64,000 nt of DNA from an uncultured Prevotella sp. GTDB lineage: Bacteria > Bacteroidota > Bacteroidia > Bacteroidales > Bacteroidaceae. The position numbers and the translations under genes are program-made. Shown here one piece after another: positions 36,080-43,137 of this stretch. Under the pieces are notes generated by a model. It saw only the letters and a program-made list of their open reading frames with translations. It had not been told where the DNA came from and searched no databases. Where the stretch lies: positions 1-64,000 of the forward strand of contig UQTI01000003.1 in assembly GCA_900543975.1 (NCBI GenBank), given 5' to 3'. Numbering within the stretch: the stretch's first letter is position 1; every line of letters starts with the position of its first letter.

Positions 36080-36169
36080 AAAGGAAAAGTGAAAAACGAA
36101 AAGGGAAAAATCCAATTGCCTTTTTACGTTTAAATGGATTTTTCCCTTTTCGTTTTTCACTTTTCCTTT
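36080..36169. repeat. 35-bp perfect inverted repeat built from the CACTTTTC family
   Basis: The left arm 36080-36114 (AAAGGAAAAGTGAAAAACGA onward) is perfectly complementary to 36135-36169. The 20-nt loop contains CTTTTTACG. It overlaps the DUF4294 stop region and would form a very stable RNA stem at the end of that transcript. Confidence 0.92.
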
Positions 36170-36818
36170 AAATCTGTCCCGCCTCCACCATCAGCACCAC
36201 GCGTTCGGTCATGCGGTCTGTGCCTTCGGCATCATATTTTTTTGTCAGGCTGGCGCCGAAGAGGGCGGCGAAGGCCTGGTAGAAGCCTGCGCGGATGGGA
36301 CCGAGGAAGGCCTGGATGAGCTGATACGACGACGAGTTGCACTCGCGGTAGACAAGCTTTATGAGCAGTTTGCCTTGTTGGTAGGTGAGCTTCTTCATGC
36401 GCGGGGTGTACTCGCGCTTTATCTCCTTCTCCACAAACTTCATGTGCTCGTCCTTGGCTTTTTTGTTGGGCAATGTTTGCAGATAGTCGTAGGTCTCGAC
36501 AATGAGCATGTTCACCTCCTTGGCGATGGGCAGCACCTTCTTCACGTTATAAACCAGTCGGTTGTAAGCCTGTCGCTGCTTGGCATTCTTAAACACGGGC
36601 TGCGGGTAGCAGTAGACGGGGTTCAGCTCAACATACTGTATGCTGTCGCCGCCCTCAAGTGCTTTTCCCACCTTCACCATGGGCACAAACGTGGGGTCGT
36701 CCATGTCGACCTCGCGGTCCTCGGGATGCACCTTGGGTTGCACATGATCCGTCTGCGCCGACAATCGTGCCGCCGTGACGCATAACATCATTATCGTGAA
36801 AAAAATTGTCCTTAACAT
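36168..36818 (-). CDS. DUF4294 secreted protein
   Basis: 216 residues with a signal peptide (~1-21, ending RLSAQ). The mature part contains DSIQYVELNPVYCYPQPVFK and a long helical segment with RLVYNVKKVLPIAKEVNM and KFVEKEIKREYTPRMKKLT, the pattern of DUF4294. Function is unknown; periplasmic by signal peptide. It ends inside a 35-bp inverted repeat. The upstream spacer holds imperfect ~24-bp CTCCTTTTGGGTAGT repeats (36870-36915). Confidence 0.85.
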   Translation of the reverse strand: MLRTIFFTIMMLCVTAARLSAQTDHVQPKVHPEDREVDMDDPTFVPMVKVGKALEGGDSIQYVELNPVYCYPQPVFKNAKQRQAYNRLVYNVKKVLPIAKEVNMLIVETYDYLQTLPNKKAKDEHMKFVEKEIKREYTPRMKKLTYQQGKLLIKLVYRECNSSSYQLIQAFLGPIRAGFYQAFAALFGASLTKKYDAEGTDRMTERVVLMVEAGQI

Positions 36819-37044
36819 TGCTTCTCTTTTTGCAGCTTTTGGGGGGGGGAAATAGCCTCTTTTGCCAACCTTTCGGCTCCTTTTGGGTAGTCTTTCAGCT
36901 CCTTTTGGGTAGTTTATAAGCTGTTTAAACCATCCCCATCAGCCTTTCGCTGCAAAAATACTATTTATTTTCCGATAAAGACGGGTTGTTAACGGTTTTT
37001 TACTGAACTTTCGCATTTAAAATTCGATGGAAATTATCTCACGC

Positions 37045-37206
37045 AAGCGCCGCCTTCTTGCTCTGGCAAGCGACAAAGTCGAGCGCGGCGACGCTCTGGC
37101 AAGCGACCAAAGGTCGAGCGATGGAGGGGTGATTAGCGAAGGCTATCGAATTCTTCGTTCTTCTCTCTTCACTCTTCCCTTAAAAAGCGTCAGCTTTTTT
37201 TTACCT
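37045..37206. repeat. Partial REP-like element copy 4 with duplicated two-hairpin module
   Basis: CTTGC-TCTG-GCAAG and CGAC-AAA-GTCG hairpins, enclosed by CGCCGC / GCGGCG, are followed by a second module (GCTCTGGCAAG, CGACC-AAA-GGTCG) and GGAGGGG-TGATTAGC. ATTCTTCGTTCTTC and GCGTCAGC-TTTTTTTTACC repeats follow and run into the M15 peptidase gene end. Confidence 0.75.
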
Positions 37207-37732
37207 TTACAAAGAATGCCTCGTGCCTGTTTCCCGGTCTGTCTGACCTCAGACTGATGTGGAGCCAATAGATGCCGTGGGCGGGGTTGTGTTCAAGGAT
37301 CAGTTGGTCAAAGGGTATGTTTTGCTTTGCGAAACCGAACATCTTTTCTGACAGTTCGCGACCGCCGGTGTGGATGTCGGCTGCCTCGCCCAGCACATGC
37401 TGCGACGTGGGCGCCCCTCCCACCAGGGCGTTGAGCTTCTTGCAACGAAAGCCGCTCGTTATGCGAATGACGCCAAACCTGCGGCGCATGGGCTCCAGAC
37501 TCTTCACACACAGAAACCGCAGACGCTCCACCTCCCTTGGTCCAGGCACGTTCTTTACCTTATGACGACGGGCGGTGCCCGACTGCGTAAACTCGCTCAG
37601 CTTGAAGTGCTCACTCAACTGCTGCTTGAGGTCCACATCTATAGACTCGTTCTTAACCTGCTCTCTCACAGCCTCGTTCTTTATCTGTTCTATAACCTTG
37701 TTTTCAGTTTTTTTGTTCATCGTGTTTTCCAT
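37190..37732 (-). CDS. M15-family D-Ala-D-Ala carboxypeptidase-like protein
   Basis: 180 residues from MENTMNKK. An N-terminal helical part is followed by the zinc-peptidase core: LSEFTQSGTARRH, SGFRCKKLNALVGG, the metal motif SQHVLGEAADIH (SxHxxGxAxD), and YWLHISLR (WxHxS) near the end. Family members cleave peptidoglycan cross-bridge or tail peptides. No signal peptide is seen, as in phage- or element-linked forms. A longer frame reaches 37894 through an 18-bp tandem array (ETRDLL repeats) and is not accepted. The last residues (VKVKKS) come from a dispersed repeat. Confidence 0.87.
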   Translation of the reverse strand: MENTMNKKTENKVIEQIKNEAVREQVKNESIDVDLKQQLSEHFKLSEFTQSGTARRHKVKNVPGPREVERLRFLCVKSLEPMRRRFGVIRITSGFRCKKLNALVGGAPTSQHVLGEAADIHTGGRELSEKMFGFAKQNIPFDQLILEHNPAHGIYWLHISLRSDRPGNRHEAFFVKVKKS

Positions 37733-37760
37733 AATTGTTTTTTTGAAGTAGATTGTTTGT

Positions 37761-37790
37761 AAAAATATGGGCGCACTATGGCGCCCATAT
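37761..37790 (-). terminator. Terminator after the RteC-like gene
   Basis: ATATGGGCGC (37765-37774) pairs with GCGCCCATAT (37781-37790) around a 6-nt loop. It is followed on the minus strand by TTTTTAC. It separates the RteC-like gene from the M15 gene. Confidence 0.85.
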
Positions 37791-37798
37791 CGTCTTAC

Positions 37799-37885
37799 TC
37801 TCGTCTCAAGAAATTCTTTCGTCTTAAGAAGTTCTTCCGTCTCAAGAAGATCTCTCGTCTCAAGAAGATCTCTCGTCTCAAGAAG
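37799..37885. repeat. Tandem array, 18-bp unit, five copies
   Basis: CGTCT recurs at 37802, 37820, 37838, 37856 and 37874 in units of TCTCGTCTCAAGAAGATC. It lies between the terminator and the RteC-like stop, overlapping that gene's last few codons. Being a multiple of 3 it keeps a frame open upstream of the M15 gene. Confidence 0.9.
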
Positions 37886-38396
37886 TGATGACAAGATCTT
37901 TTCCGTGGTCCTCGGGCGGCGGCAGAAGCACCACCTTGTTGGCGAGCGGATTGCTGATGCCCCTTTCGAACATAAGCCAACAGAAGCGCCAGAGCATAGT
38001 GGGCATATACATGCCCTTTCGGCTTTCGGCCATATAGCTCAGACGGTACAAGGTGTTGGCGTTGTAATGGGCATGGAGCCGGTCGAAGAACACCCATACC
38101 AGTTGTCTGAACGTGGCCGGTTCGCCCTCTTTGGTTCTGATGATCTGCGCCTCATACACATAATGCACGATCTCAATGAGGTCGGTCTTGGTGCCAATCC
38201 ACTGGGCATGATCCTCCTCCTTCAGTTTGAACCATTGCGTTGCAATCTGCACCATTCGCCTCTTGCCTTCCTCCATCTGTTCGCGCGTGAGCGAGAGTTC
38301 GCCGTGTCCGGGAATTAGCCCCACAACAAGGTTCTTGCTGCTCAAAGGCCTGGCTTTCAGTCGTCTGAACTGCTCATAAATGCCCACCTGCCGCAT
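37878..38396 (-). CDS. RteC-domain-like protein
   Basis: 172 residues from MRQVGIYEQFRRLKARPLSS. The centre reads WIGTKTDLIEIVHYVYEAQI, then FRQLVWVFFDRLHAHYNANT and YRLSYMAESRKGMYMPTMLW. This resembles the C-terminal domain of RteC, a regulator from Bacteroides conjugative elements (WxGSKxxLxELIYAL, then RKxxRTxFLDxL). No other mobile-element gene is adjacent, so a domesticated or orphan regulator is inferred. The frame is open to 38594 through a 21-bp array (repeated RLAS.NE), which is not accepted as coding. Confidence 0.6.
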   Translation of the reverse strand: MRQVGIYEQFRRLKARPLSSKNLVVGLIPGHGELSLTREQMEEGKRRMVQIATQWFKLKEEDHAQWIGTKTDLIEIVHYVYEAQIIRTKEGEPATFRQLVWVFFDRLHAHYNANTLYRLSYMAESRKGMYMPTMLWRFCWLMFERGISNPLANKVVLLPPPEDHGKDLVITS

Positions 38397-38458
38397 GCTC
38401 CGATGCTTAAGCCTTTCTCTTGAACTTGTAAACACCTCTTTCGAGCATGTGATCATCT

Positions 38459-38572
38459 CGTTCTGGCTTTCCAGCCTTCCGTTCTGGCTTTCCTGCTCCT
38501 CGTTTGGGCTTGCCAGCCTTCCGTTTGTGCTTGCGAGCCTTTTGTTCGCGCTTGCAAGCCTTTCATTTGATC
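38459..38572. repeat. Tandem array, 21-bp unit, about five copies
   Basis: Imperfect units of CTGGCTTTCCAGCCTTCCGTT, drifting to CTTGCGAGCCTTTTGTTCG. It lies 60 bp upstream of the likely RteC-like start. Confidence 0.85.
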
Positions 38573-38876
38573 TACTCATCATTTTTACACACACATTTTA
38601 ATTAATAATTAAGGGTCAGATTGTTCTGTCTGTTTTCCTTTTCCGTTTCTTTTACCTTAACAGGAATCAATTTACCTTTTGTTTGTCTTAATAACTTTTT
38701 CCACATTTTACACACTTGTTAGTTTTATAAATATTTGTTTTGCTTTTAGTTTCATGCTTAAGACTAATCTTTCCTAATGCGGTTGCAAAATTAACGTTAA
38801 AGGTGGAACAAACATTTCCATGCGCCATCTTTTTTCATGTCCAATCGTTAAATGAGGTGAAACGTACGACGGTCAT

Positions 38877-39285
38877 AAAAAAATTGTCCCTATTGTCTCT
38901 ATTGTCTTTAACCCCACGCAAGGAGCATGAGCCAAGGATAAGCTGAGATTGTTTTTTAAAAAATCAATGGGTATAAGCCGAAGAATGGGCATCAAATTTT
39001 TCAATCAACGCAAGGGGTATCGGTCGAAGAAAAAAGCCCCTTTTTTGTCTTAAAAACCCAAGAGCGGACGGTAAAAAACAAGCGGTCAGAAAATAGCAAA
39101 AAGACAGAAAAAAGGGCGTTTTGCTTACGCGAAAACTTAACAGATGTTAAAAACCTCCTGGTTTTGTCAAAGAGCCCATTTGAGGCTGTCAAAGGGCCTT
39201 AATGAGCTCGTCAAAGAGGCTCTTTGAGGACGTCAAAGAGGCCCTTTCACATTGTCACTAAAGCATACTTATTTCTGACGTTTTG
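38877..39285. repeat. GACAATAGA single arm and CCCATTTGAGGC element copy 2
   Basis: A GACAATAGA-family arm (ATTGTCCCTATTGTCTCTAT, 38885-38912) ends in ACGCAAGG. At 39166-39285 lies the second CCCATTTGAGGC element: GAGCCCATTTGAGGCTGTCA, GGCCTTAATGAGC, AGAGGCCCTTTC and CACTAAAGCAT. Here CAAAGAGCC pairs with GGCTCTTTG. The rest of the 38.6-39.5 kb spacer is AT-rich with no gene seen. Confidence 0.8.
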
Positions 39286-39498
39286 CTTTCCGCTTTTTCC
39301 GTCTTTTTTTGCAGGTTTTGCCAGCCTAAAAATATCGGTTTCGGCCAGCCCAAAATATCGGTTTCGGTCAGTCTAAAAATCGGCTTAAGCCCGTATAAAA
39401 AAAGCAAAGACTCTCACCTTTAACAAGTGAAAGCCTTTTGCCCCTTTTTATCAATTTAACTTTTACTTCAAAATCTTCTTTTTTCTCCTCCTCCCCGT

Positions 39499-40089
39499 TT
39501 ATCGTTCCTTCTTAAACGTTATGGGCAGCGTGGCGGGCTTTTTGTTCAGTCGCACCACGGTAGAGTAGGTGCCCTCGTCAGAAGCTGTCTTCTTGCTGTA
39601 GGTATGGTCGAAGGACACGGTGTCGTCTTTTGTGCCGTCGTTCCAATGGATGATAAACTGCTGGTTCGTGAGGTTTGTCTTGCCGCCAAACTCGCCAAAC
39701 TGCATGAGATAGTTGGTCGTTCCAACGGGCTTGTAGAGCCACAGGCCGTAGAAATTGTCGGTAGCCTCGTGGGGCACGCCCGTGGGCAACTCCTTAGCCG
39801 AGGGTATGGTATCGAGCTGATAACTCATGTCGCCGAAGCTCACAGTCACGCTGTCCTTCAGAATGTTTCCCATGGCCTTGGGGTCTAACAGGTTGGTGCC
39901 GTCGTTGCTGAGAACACGCATGGAGATGGTGTAAGGAGCCACATAGTCGGGGTCGGTGGGGTCGGTGGGGTCGTCGTTGCTGCCACAGGCTGTCATGAGC
40001 GCCACGGCCACCACGGCCACGATGCTTGCAAGGGTCATCGCCATGCGGCGCAGCTGATGCAGGGGTGAGTTGAGGATGTTTTTGTTCAT
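39499..40089 (-). CDS. Lipoprotein of unknown function
   Basis: 196 residues. The basic N-terminus (MNKNILNSPLHQLRRM) and a hydrophobic segment end in a lipobox, LMTACGSND. A short D/P/T linker follows, then a beta-rich region (APYTISMRVLSNDG, SVTVSFGDMSYQL, FYGLWLYKPVG, FIIHWNDGTKDDTVSFDHTY). This would fit a small calycin- or Ig-like barrel, but no family was recognised. An outer-membrane anchored location is inferred. Single gene between a repeat-rich spacer and a divergent glycosyltransferase. Confidence 0.8.
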   Translation of the reverse strand: MNKNILNSPLHQLRRMAMTLASIVAVVAVALMTACGSNDDPTDPTDPDYVAPYTISMRVLSNDGTNLLDPKAMGNILKDSVTVSFGDMSYQLDTIPSAKELPTGVPHEATDNFYGLWLYKPVGTTNYLMQFGEFGGKTNLTNQQFIIHWNDGTKDDTVSFDHTYSKKTASDEGTYSTVVRLNKKPATLPITFKKER

Positions 40090-40257
40090 GTTCTGTTTAT
40101 GAAATGTTTGTCGCTTTCTCTCTTTAAAAGTGCAAAGTTACGAAACATTGCACGGCCACAGGGTGCAAACAGCCAACATTAATATTATTTAACAGCGCGA
40201 ACATGCTCCCTCTACGGCTTTTAGCCTAAATTTGTGTTCTTAAAAACAAAGAAACCG

Positions 40258-41286
40258 ATGGCACAATTAAGCATCATCATACCTGTTTATCGCGTTGAGC
40301 AGACGCTCGACCGCTGCGTGAGGAGCGTTCTCTGCTGTGAGTGCCGCGACATAGAGGTGTTGCTCGTCGACGACGGGTCGCCCGACAGCTGCGGCACGCT
40401 CTGTGACCAGTGGGCAACGCGCGACGGCAGGGTTAGGGTCTTGCACAAGCGCAACGGCGGACTGAGCGATGCCCGCAATGCCGGCATAGAGGCCTCGCAC
40501 GGCGACCTCCTGATGTTTGTCGACAGCGACGACGAGCTTGCCCCAGGCACCATTGAGGCTGCCATGAAGACAATGGAGGAGGATGAGGCTTGCGACATTG
40601 CCGAGTTTGGGGTGCTGCGCGTGAGCCGTTCTTCCGACGACAAAGAGGTGAGAGCTTGCAGCAAGTCTGTGGATGGTTCGTGCAGCAACAAACCGTTGTT
40701 TCTGGATGGAGAGCTTGTTTTTGATCCACAAACCGTGTCAGAGACCCATTATGCCGACATGCGGCTCTATTGGCTCCGCACCCGTGCCTATACCCACTCT
40801 TATGCGTGGAACAAAATATACCGTCGATGGTTGTTTCAGGATGTGCGTTACCCTGTGGGCCGTGTGTTTGAGGACATGTTCACGCTGCCCCAACTGCTGC
40901 TTCGTGCCCGTAGGCTGCGCATCATGCCTCATGGCTGTTACATCTACCACATCAACTCCTCTGGCATAACGGCCCATGCCGACCACGACGCGTCCATGTA
41001 TGGCATGCTGCTCACAGCCAGTTTAGATGCTTGGCGTGTGCTTGATATTGACACCGCGCCGTCTGCCATGCGTGAGCTTCAAGACCTCTATTACATGCAC
41101 ATCCTTAACATTCAGATTGATTATTATCGTCTGGCGTGCAATAAGGGCGTGGTGCTGCCCATGCGTCGTGTGGTGCCGTGGCACCTGCCCCGCAGATTTG
41201 TGCTTAAGGCTTTTGCTCTTCATCTGCTTGGTGTGGAAGGGGTTTGCAAGCTCTTTTCTTTTTTTAAAGCCAAAAGGTCTTTATAA
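40258..41286 (+). CDS. GT2 family glycosyltransferase
   Basis: 342 residues from MAQLSIIIPVYRVEQTLDRC. GT-A motifs: EVLLVDDGSPDSCGT, NGGLSDARNAGIE, LMFVDSDDEL. The C-terminal part is aromatic-rich and may hold acceptor contacts; there is no membrane anchor. It is probably for surface polysaccharide, with donor and acceptor unknown. A TAAATTTG box at 40227-40234 could be its -7 element, so the upstream in-frame start at 40234 (inside the box) is rejected. It is an isolated plus-strand gene with no neighbouring polysaccharide genes. Confidence 0.9.
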   Translation: MAQLSIIIPVYRVEQTLDRCVRSVLCCECRDIEVLLVDDGSPDSCGTLCDQWATRDGRVRVLHKRNGGLSDARNAGIEASHGDLLMFVDSDDELAPGTIEAAMKTMEEDEACDIAEFGVLRVSRSSDDKEVRACSKSVDGSCSNKPLFLDGELVFDPQTVSETHYADMRLYWLRTRAYTHSYAWNKIYRRWLFQDVRYPVGRVFEDMFTLPQLLLRARRLRIMPHGCYIYHINSSGITAHADHDASMYGMLLTASLDAWRVLDIDTAPSAMRELQDLYYMHILNIQIDYYRLACNKGVVLPMRRVVPWHLPRRFVLKAFALHLLGVEGVCKLFSFFKAKRSL

Positions 41287-41356
41287 AGCCAAGAGATTCT
41301 TCTGAAAACAATAAGGATATTATTTCTTAACACTGCCTCCTTGCGGTTTTTAAAAG

Positions 41357-41473
41357 ACAATAGAGACAATAGAGACAATTTTTTTTGATTTGTCGGTGCA
41401 ATGACAACATCAATTAAGGATGTAGAAATTCAGCGAAAAAACAAATCAAAAAATTGTCTCTATTGTCTTTAAA
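41357..41473. repeat. GACAATAGA inverted-repeat element, locus 3
   Basis: AGACAATAGAGACAATAGAG with ACAATTTTTTTTGATTTGT (41357-41395) pairs with ACAAATCAAAAAATTGTCTC and TATTGTCTTT (41440-41470). CTTGCGG and CCGCAAG mark the outer edges on both sides. It follows the GT2 stop and could act as a two-way terminator with the O-methyltransferase gene. Confidence 0.8.
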
Positions 41474-41588
41474 ATCTCCGCAAGCAAAAACCGCAAGGAA
41501 GATAAAAACATCTTGACTTAAAACACGCTCCTTGTCTTAATATCCTTATTGTCTTTTTAGCCAACGCAAGCGAGCAAAGTAAGGCGCA

Positions 41589-42335
41589 TCATTTCTTTCT
41601 GATAAGCGTCAGACCGTCGCGGAGAGGCAGAATGACGCGTGTCACGCGCGGGTCTTGTGCCACGAAATCGTTGAACAGCTCAATGCCGTGTGTTTGCTTG
41701 TCGTGGTTATAGGCGCTGTCGACCACATGGCCGTCCCACAGCGTGTTGTCGGCCATGATCACGCCACCAGGGTTCATTAGCGGCAGAATGTTTTCATAGG
41801 TCTCGAGATATGTGCGTTTGTCGCCATCGAGGAACGCCATGTCGAAGGTCACGCCGAGCTTTGGGGCCAGCAGGTTAGCGTCGCCGATGGTGAACGTTAT
41901 CTTGTCGGCATAGGGAGAGTTTTCAATCCATGGACGGGTGAAATCTTCCATCTCGTCGTTTATCTCGAAGGTGTAGAGCATGGCTCCGTCTTCCAGTCCC
42001 TCGGCCATGCACAGCGCACTGTAGCCGCTGAACGTGCCTATCTCCAGAATGTTTTTGGGACGCATCATCTGCACAAGCATCTTCAGGAGTCGTCCCTGAA
42101 GGTGTCCGCTCGCCATCCTGCCGTGTATGGTGTGTATGTTTGTCGCGCGATACAGGCGGTAGAGATAGTCGCCCTCGGGGTCGGAGTGGGAGAGGATGTA
42201 GGAGTCGAGGGTGAGGGGAGAAGAAGTCCCGGAAGCCCCACCACTGGAAGCCCCACCCCCTCGCCGCTCATCGCGGCTCACCCCTCCCCTTATGGAGGGG
42301 AGTGATATGCTTTTGTTGTTTGAGTCGTTATTCAT
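41589..42335 (-). CDS. SAM-dependent O-methyltransferase with repeat-derived N-terminus
   Basis: 248 residues. The core from residue ~43 (LDSYILSHSDPEGDYLYRLY) matches class I caffeoyl-CoA-type O-methyltransferases: ILEIGTFSGYSALCMAEGL binds SAM, with DMAFLDGDKRTYLETYE and VIMADNTLWDG following. Family members in Bacteroidetes usually begin close to the DSYI-like helix. Here residues ~12-41 (LPSIRGGVSRDERRGGGASS onward) are encoded by a REP-like element lying in frame just after the start codon. Substrate is unknown. No other start gives the complete core. Confidence 0.9.
   Translation of the reverse strand: MNNDSNNKSISLPSIRGGVSRDERRGGGASSGGASGTSSPLTLDSYILSHSDPEGDYLYRLYRATNIHTIHGRMASGHLQGRLLKMLVQMMRPKNILEIGTFSGYSALCMAEGLEDGAMLYTFEINDEMEDFTRPWIENSPYADKITFTIGDANLLAPKLGVTFDMAFLDGDKRTYLETYENILPLMNPGGVIMADNTLWDGHVVDSAYNHDKQTHGIELFNDFVAQDPRVTRVILPLRDGLTLIRKK
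42249..42305. repeat. REP-like element copy 3, inside the O-methyltransferase gene
   Basis: Hairpin GCCGC-TCATC-GCGGC (42263-42277) replaces GCCACC-TGAC-GGTGGC of copies 1 and 2: the bases differ on both arms but pairing is kept. CCCCTCC (42281-42287) pairs with GGAGGGG (42294-42300). It is read in frame as part of the protein N-terminus. Confidence 0.9.
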
Positions 42336-42369
42336 AAAATTTATCTTAAGCTCTGCTTTTCCCTTGCAA

Positions 42370-42496
42370 CGGCGTCAGCCCTTTTTTACCTTTAAAAAGA
42401 TTTTTCACTTTTCGTTTTTCACTTTTCCCTTTAATCGGCGTCGGCCCTTTTTTACCTTTTTACCTTTTTACCTTTAAAACTCCTTTTTTACCTTTA
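42370..42496. repeat. CACTTTTC / TTTTTACC family repeats before aroQ end
   Basis: GGCGTCAGCCC-TTTTTTACC, CTTTTCGTTTTTCACTTTTC and three CTTTTTACC blocks. The last two blocks enter aroQ and encode its KVKKEF tail. Confidence 0.8.
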
Positions 42497-42911
42497 AAAT
42501 TCCTTCCACCGCCAGTCGGTAGCTGTCGAGGCCGAAGCCGGCGATGACGCCGAGGCAGGCACAAGAGATCATCGACTTGTGGCGAAACTCCTCACGCTTG
42601 TGAACGTTGCTGATGTGAACCTCTATCACGGGACAACGAAGGGAACGGATGCAGTCTTGCAGGGCAATGGACATGTGGGTGTAGGCGCCGGCGTTGAGCA
42701 CAATGCCGTCGACAGCACCGTAGCCTACCTCCTGCATCTTGTCGATGAGGCAGCCTTCGATGTTGCTCTGATAATAAAGCAGCTCCACCTTGCCCGCATA
42801 TTGCTCCTGAAGCTCCTTAAGATATGCGTCAAAACCTGTCGAGCCGTAGATACCCGGCTCACGAACACCCAACATGTTGAGGTTCGGACCATTGATTATT
42901 TGTATTTTCAT
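42474..42911 (-). CDS. aroQ: Type II 3-dehydroquinate dehydratase
   Basis: Third step of the shikimate pathway. 145 residues: NGPNLNMLGVREPGIYG (the flexible-lid region with catalytic arginine and tyrosine), NAGAYTHMSIAL, VIEVHISNVHKREEFRHKS with the catalytic histidine. The C-terminal KVKKEF is encoded by a dispersed repeat. It is divergent from xerD across a 220-bp spacer. Confidence 0.97.
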   Translation of the reverse strand: MKIQIINGPNLNMLGVREPGIYGSTGFDAYLKELQEQYAGKVELLYYQSNIEGCLIDKMQEVGYGAVDGIVLNAGAYTHMSIALQDCIRSLRCPVIEVHISNVHKREEFRHKSMISCACLGVIAGFGLDSYRLAVEGILKVKKEF

Positions 42912-42989
42912 ATAAACGTCTTTTCTGCAAAATTAAACATCTTTGGCGAGATGGGCGAACAAAAATGAGGGAGAGTTAAAAAAATGTCG

Positions 42990-43025
42990 TAAATTTGCGT
43001 CACTTATCCACAATGATGTGGATAT
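42990..43025 (+). promoter_or_regulatory. xerD -7 box with adjacent paired DnaA-like boxes
   Basis: TAAATTTG (42990-42997) fits a -7 element; no good -33 TTG is seen. Just downstream TTATCCACA (43004-43012, perfect DnaA box) faces TGTGGATAT (43017-43025). The palindrome TATCCACA-ATGA-TGTGGATA would lie at the start of the transcript, either as a DnaA site or as a hairpin. Confidence 0.5.
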
Positions 43026-43057
43026 CTTGCAAAAAAACATTATAAGAAATCATTGTT

Positions 43058-43137
43058 GGTTTTATCTTATAGATAACCGTCATGGTTTTCTTTTATAGAT
43101 AACCGTTATTTGTTTCATCTTTTAAAGAACCGTTATG
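43058..43137. repeat. Tandem array, 26-27-bp unit, three copies, ending in the xerD start codon
   Basis: Units end ATAACCGTCATGG, ATAACCGTTATTT and AGAACCGTTATGG, preceded by TTTTATCTTATAG-type sequence. The ATG of xerD is inside the third unit, and the first unit contains an out-of-frame ATG at the equivalent place. Confidence 0.8.
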
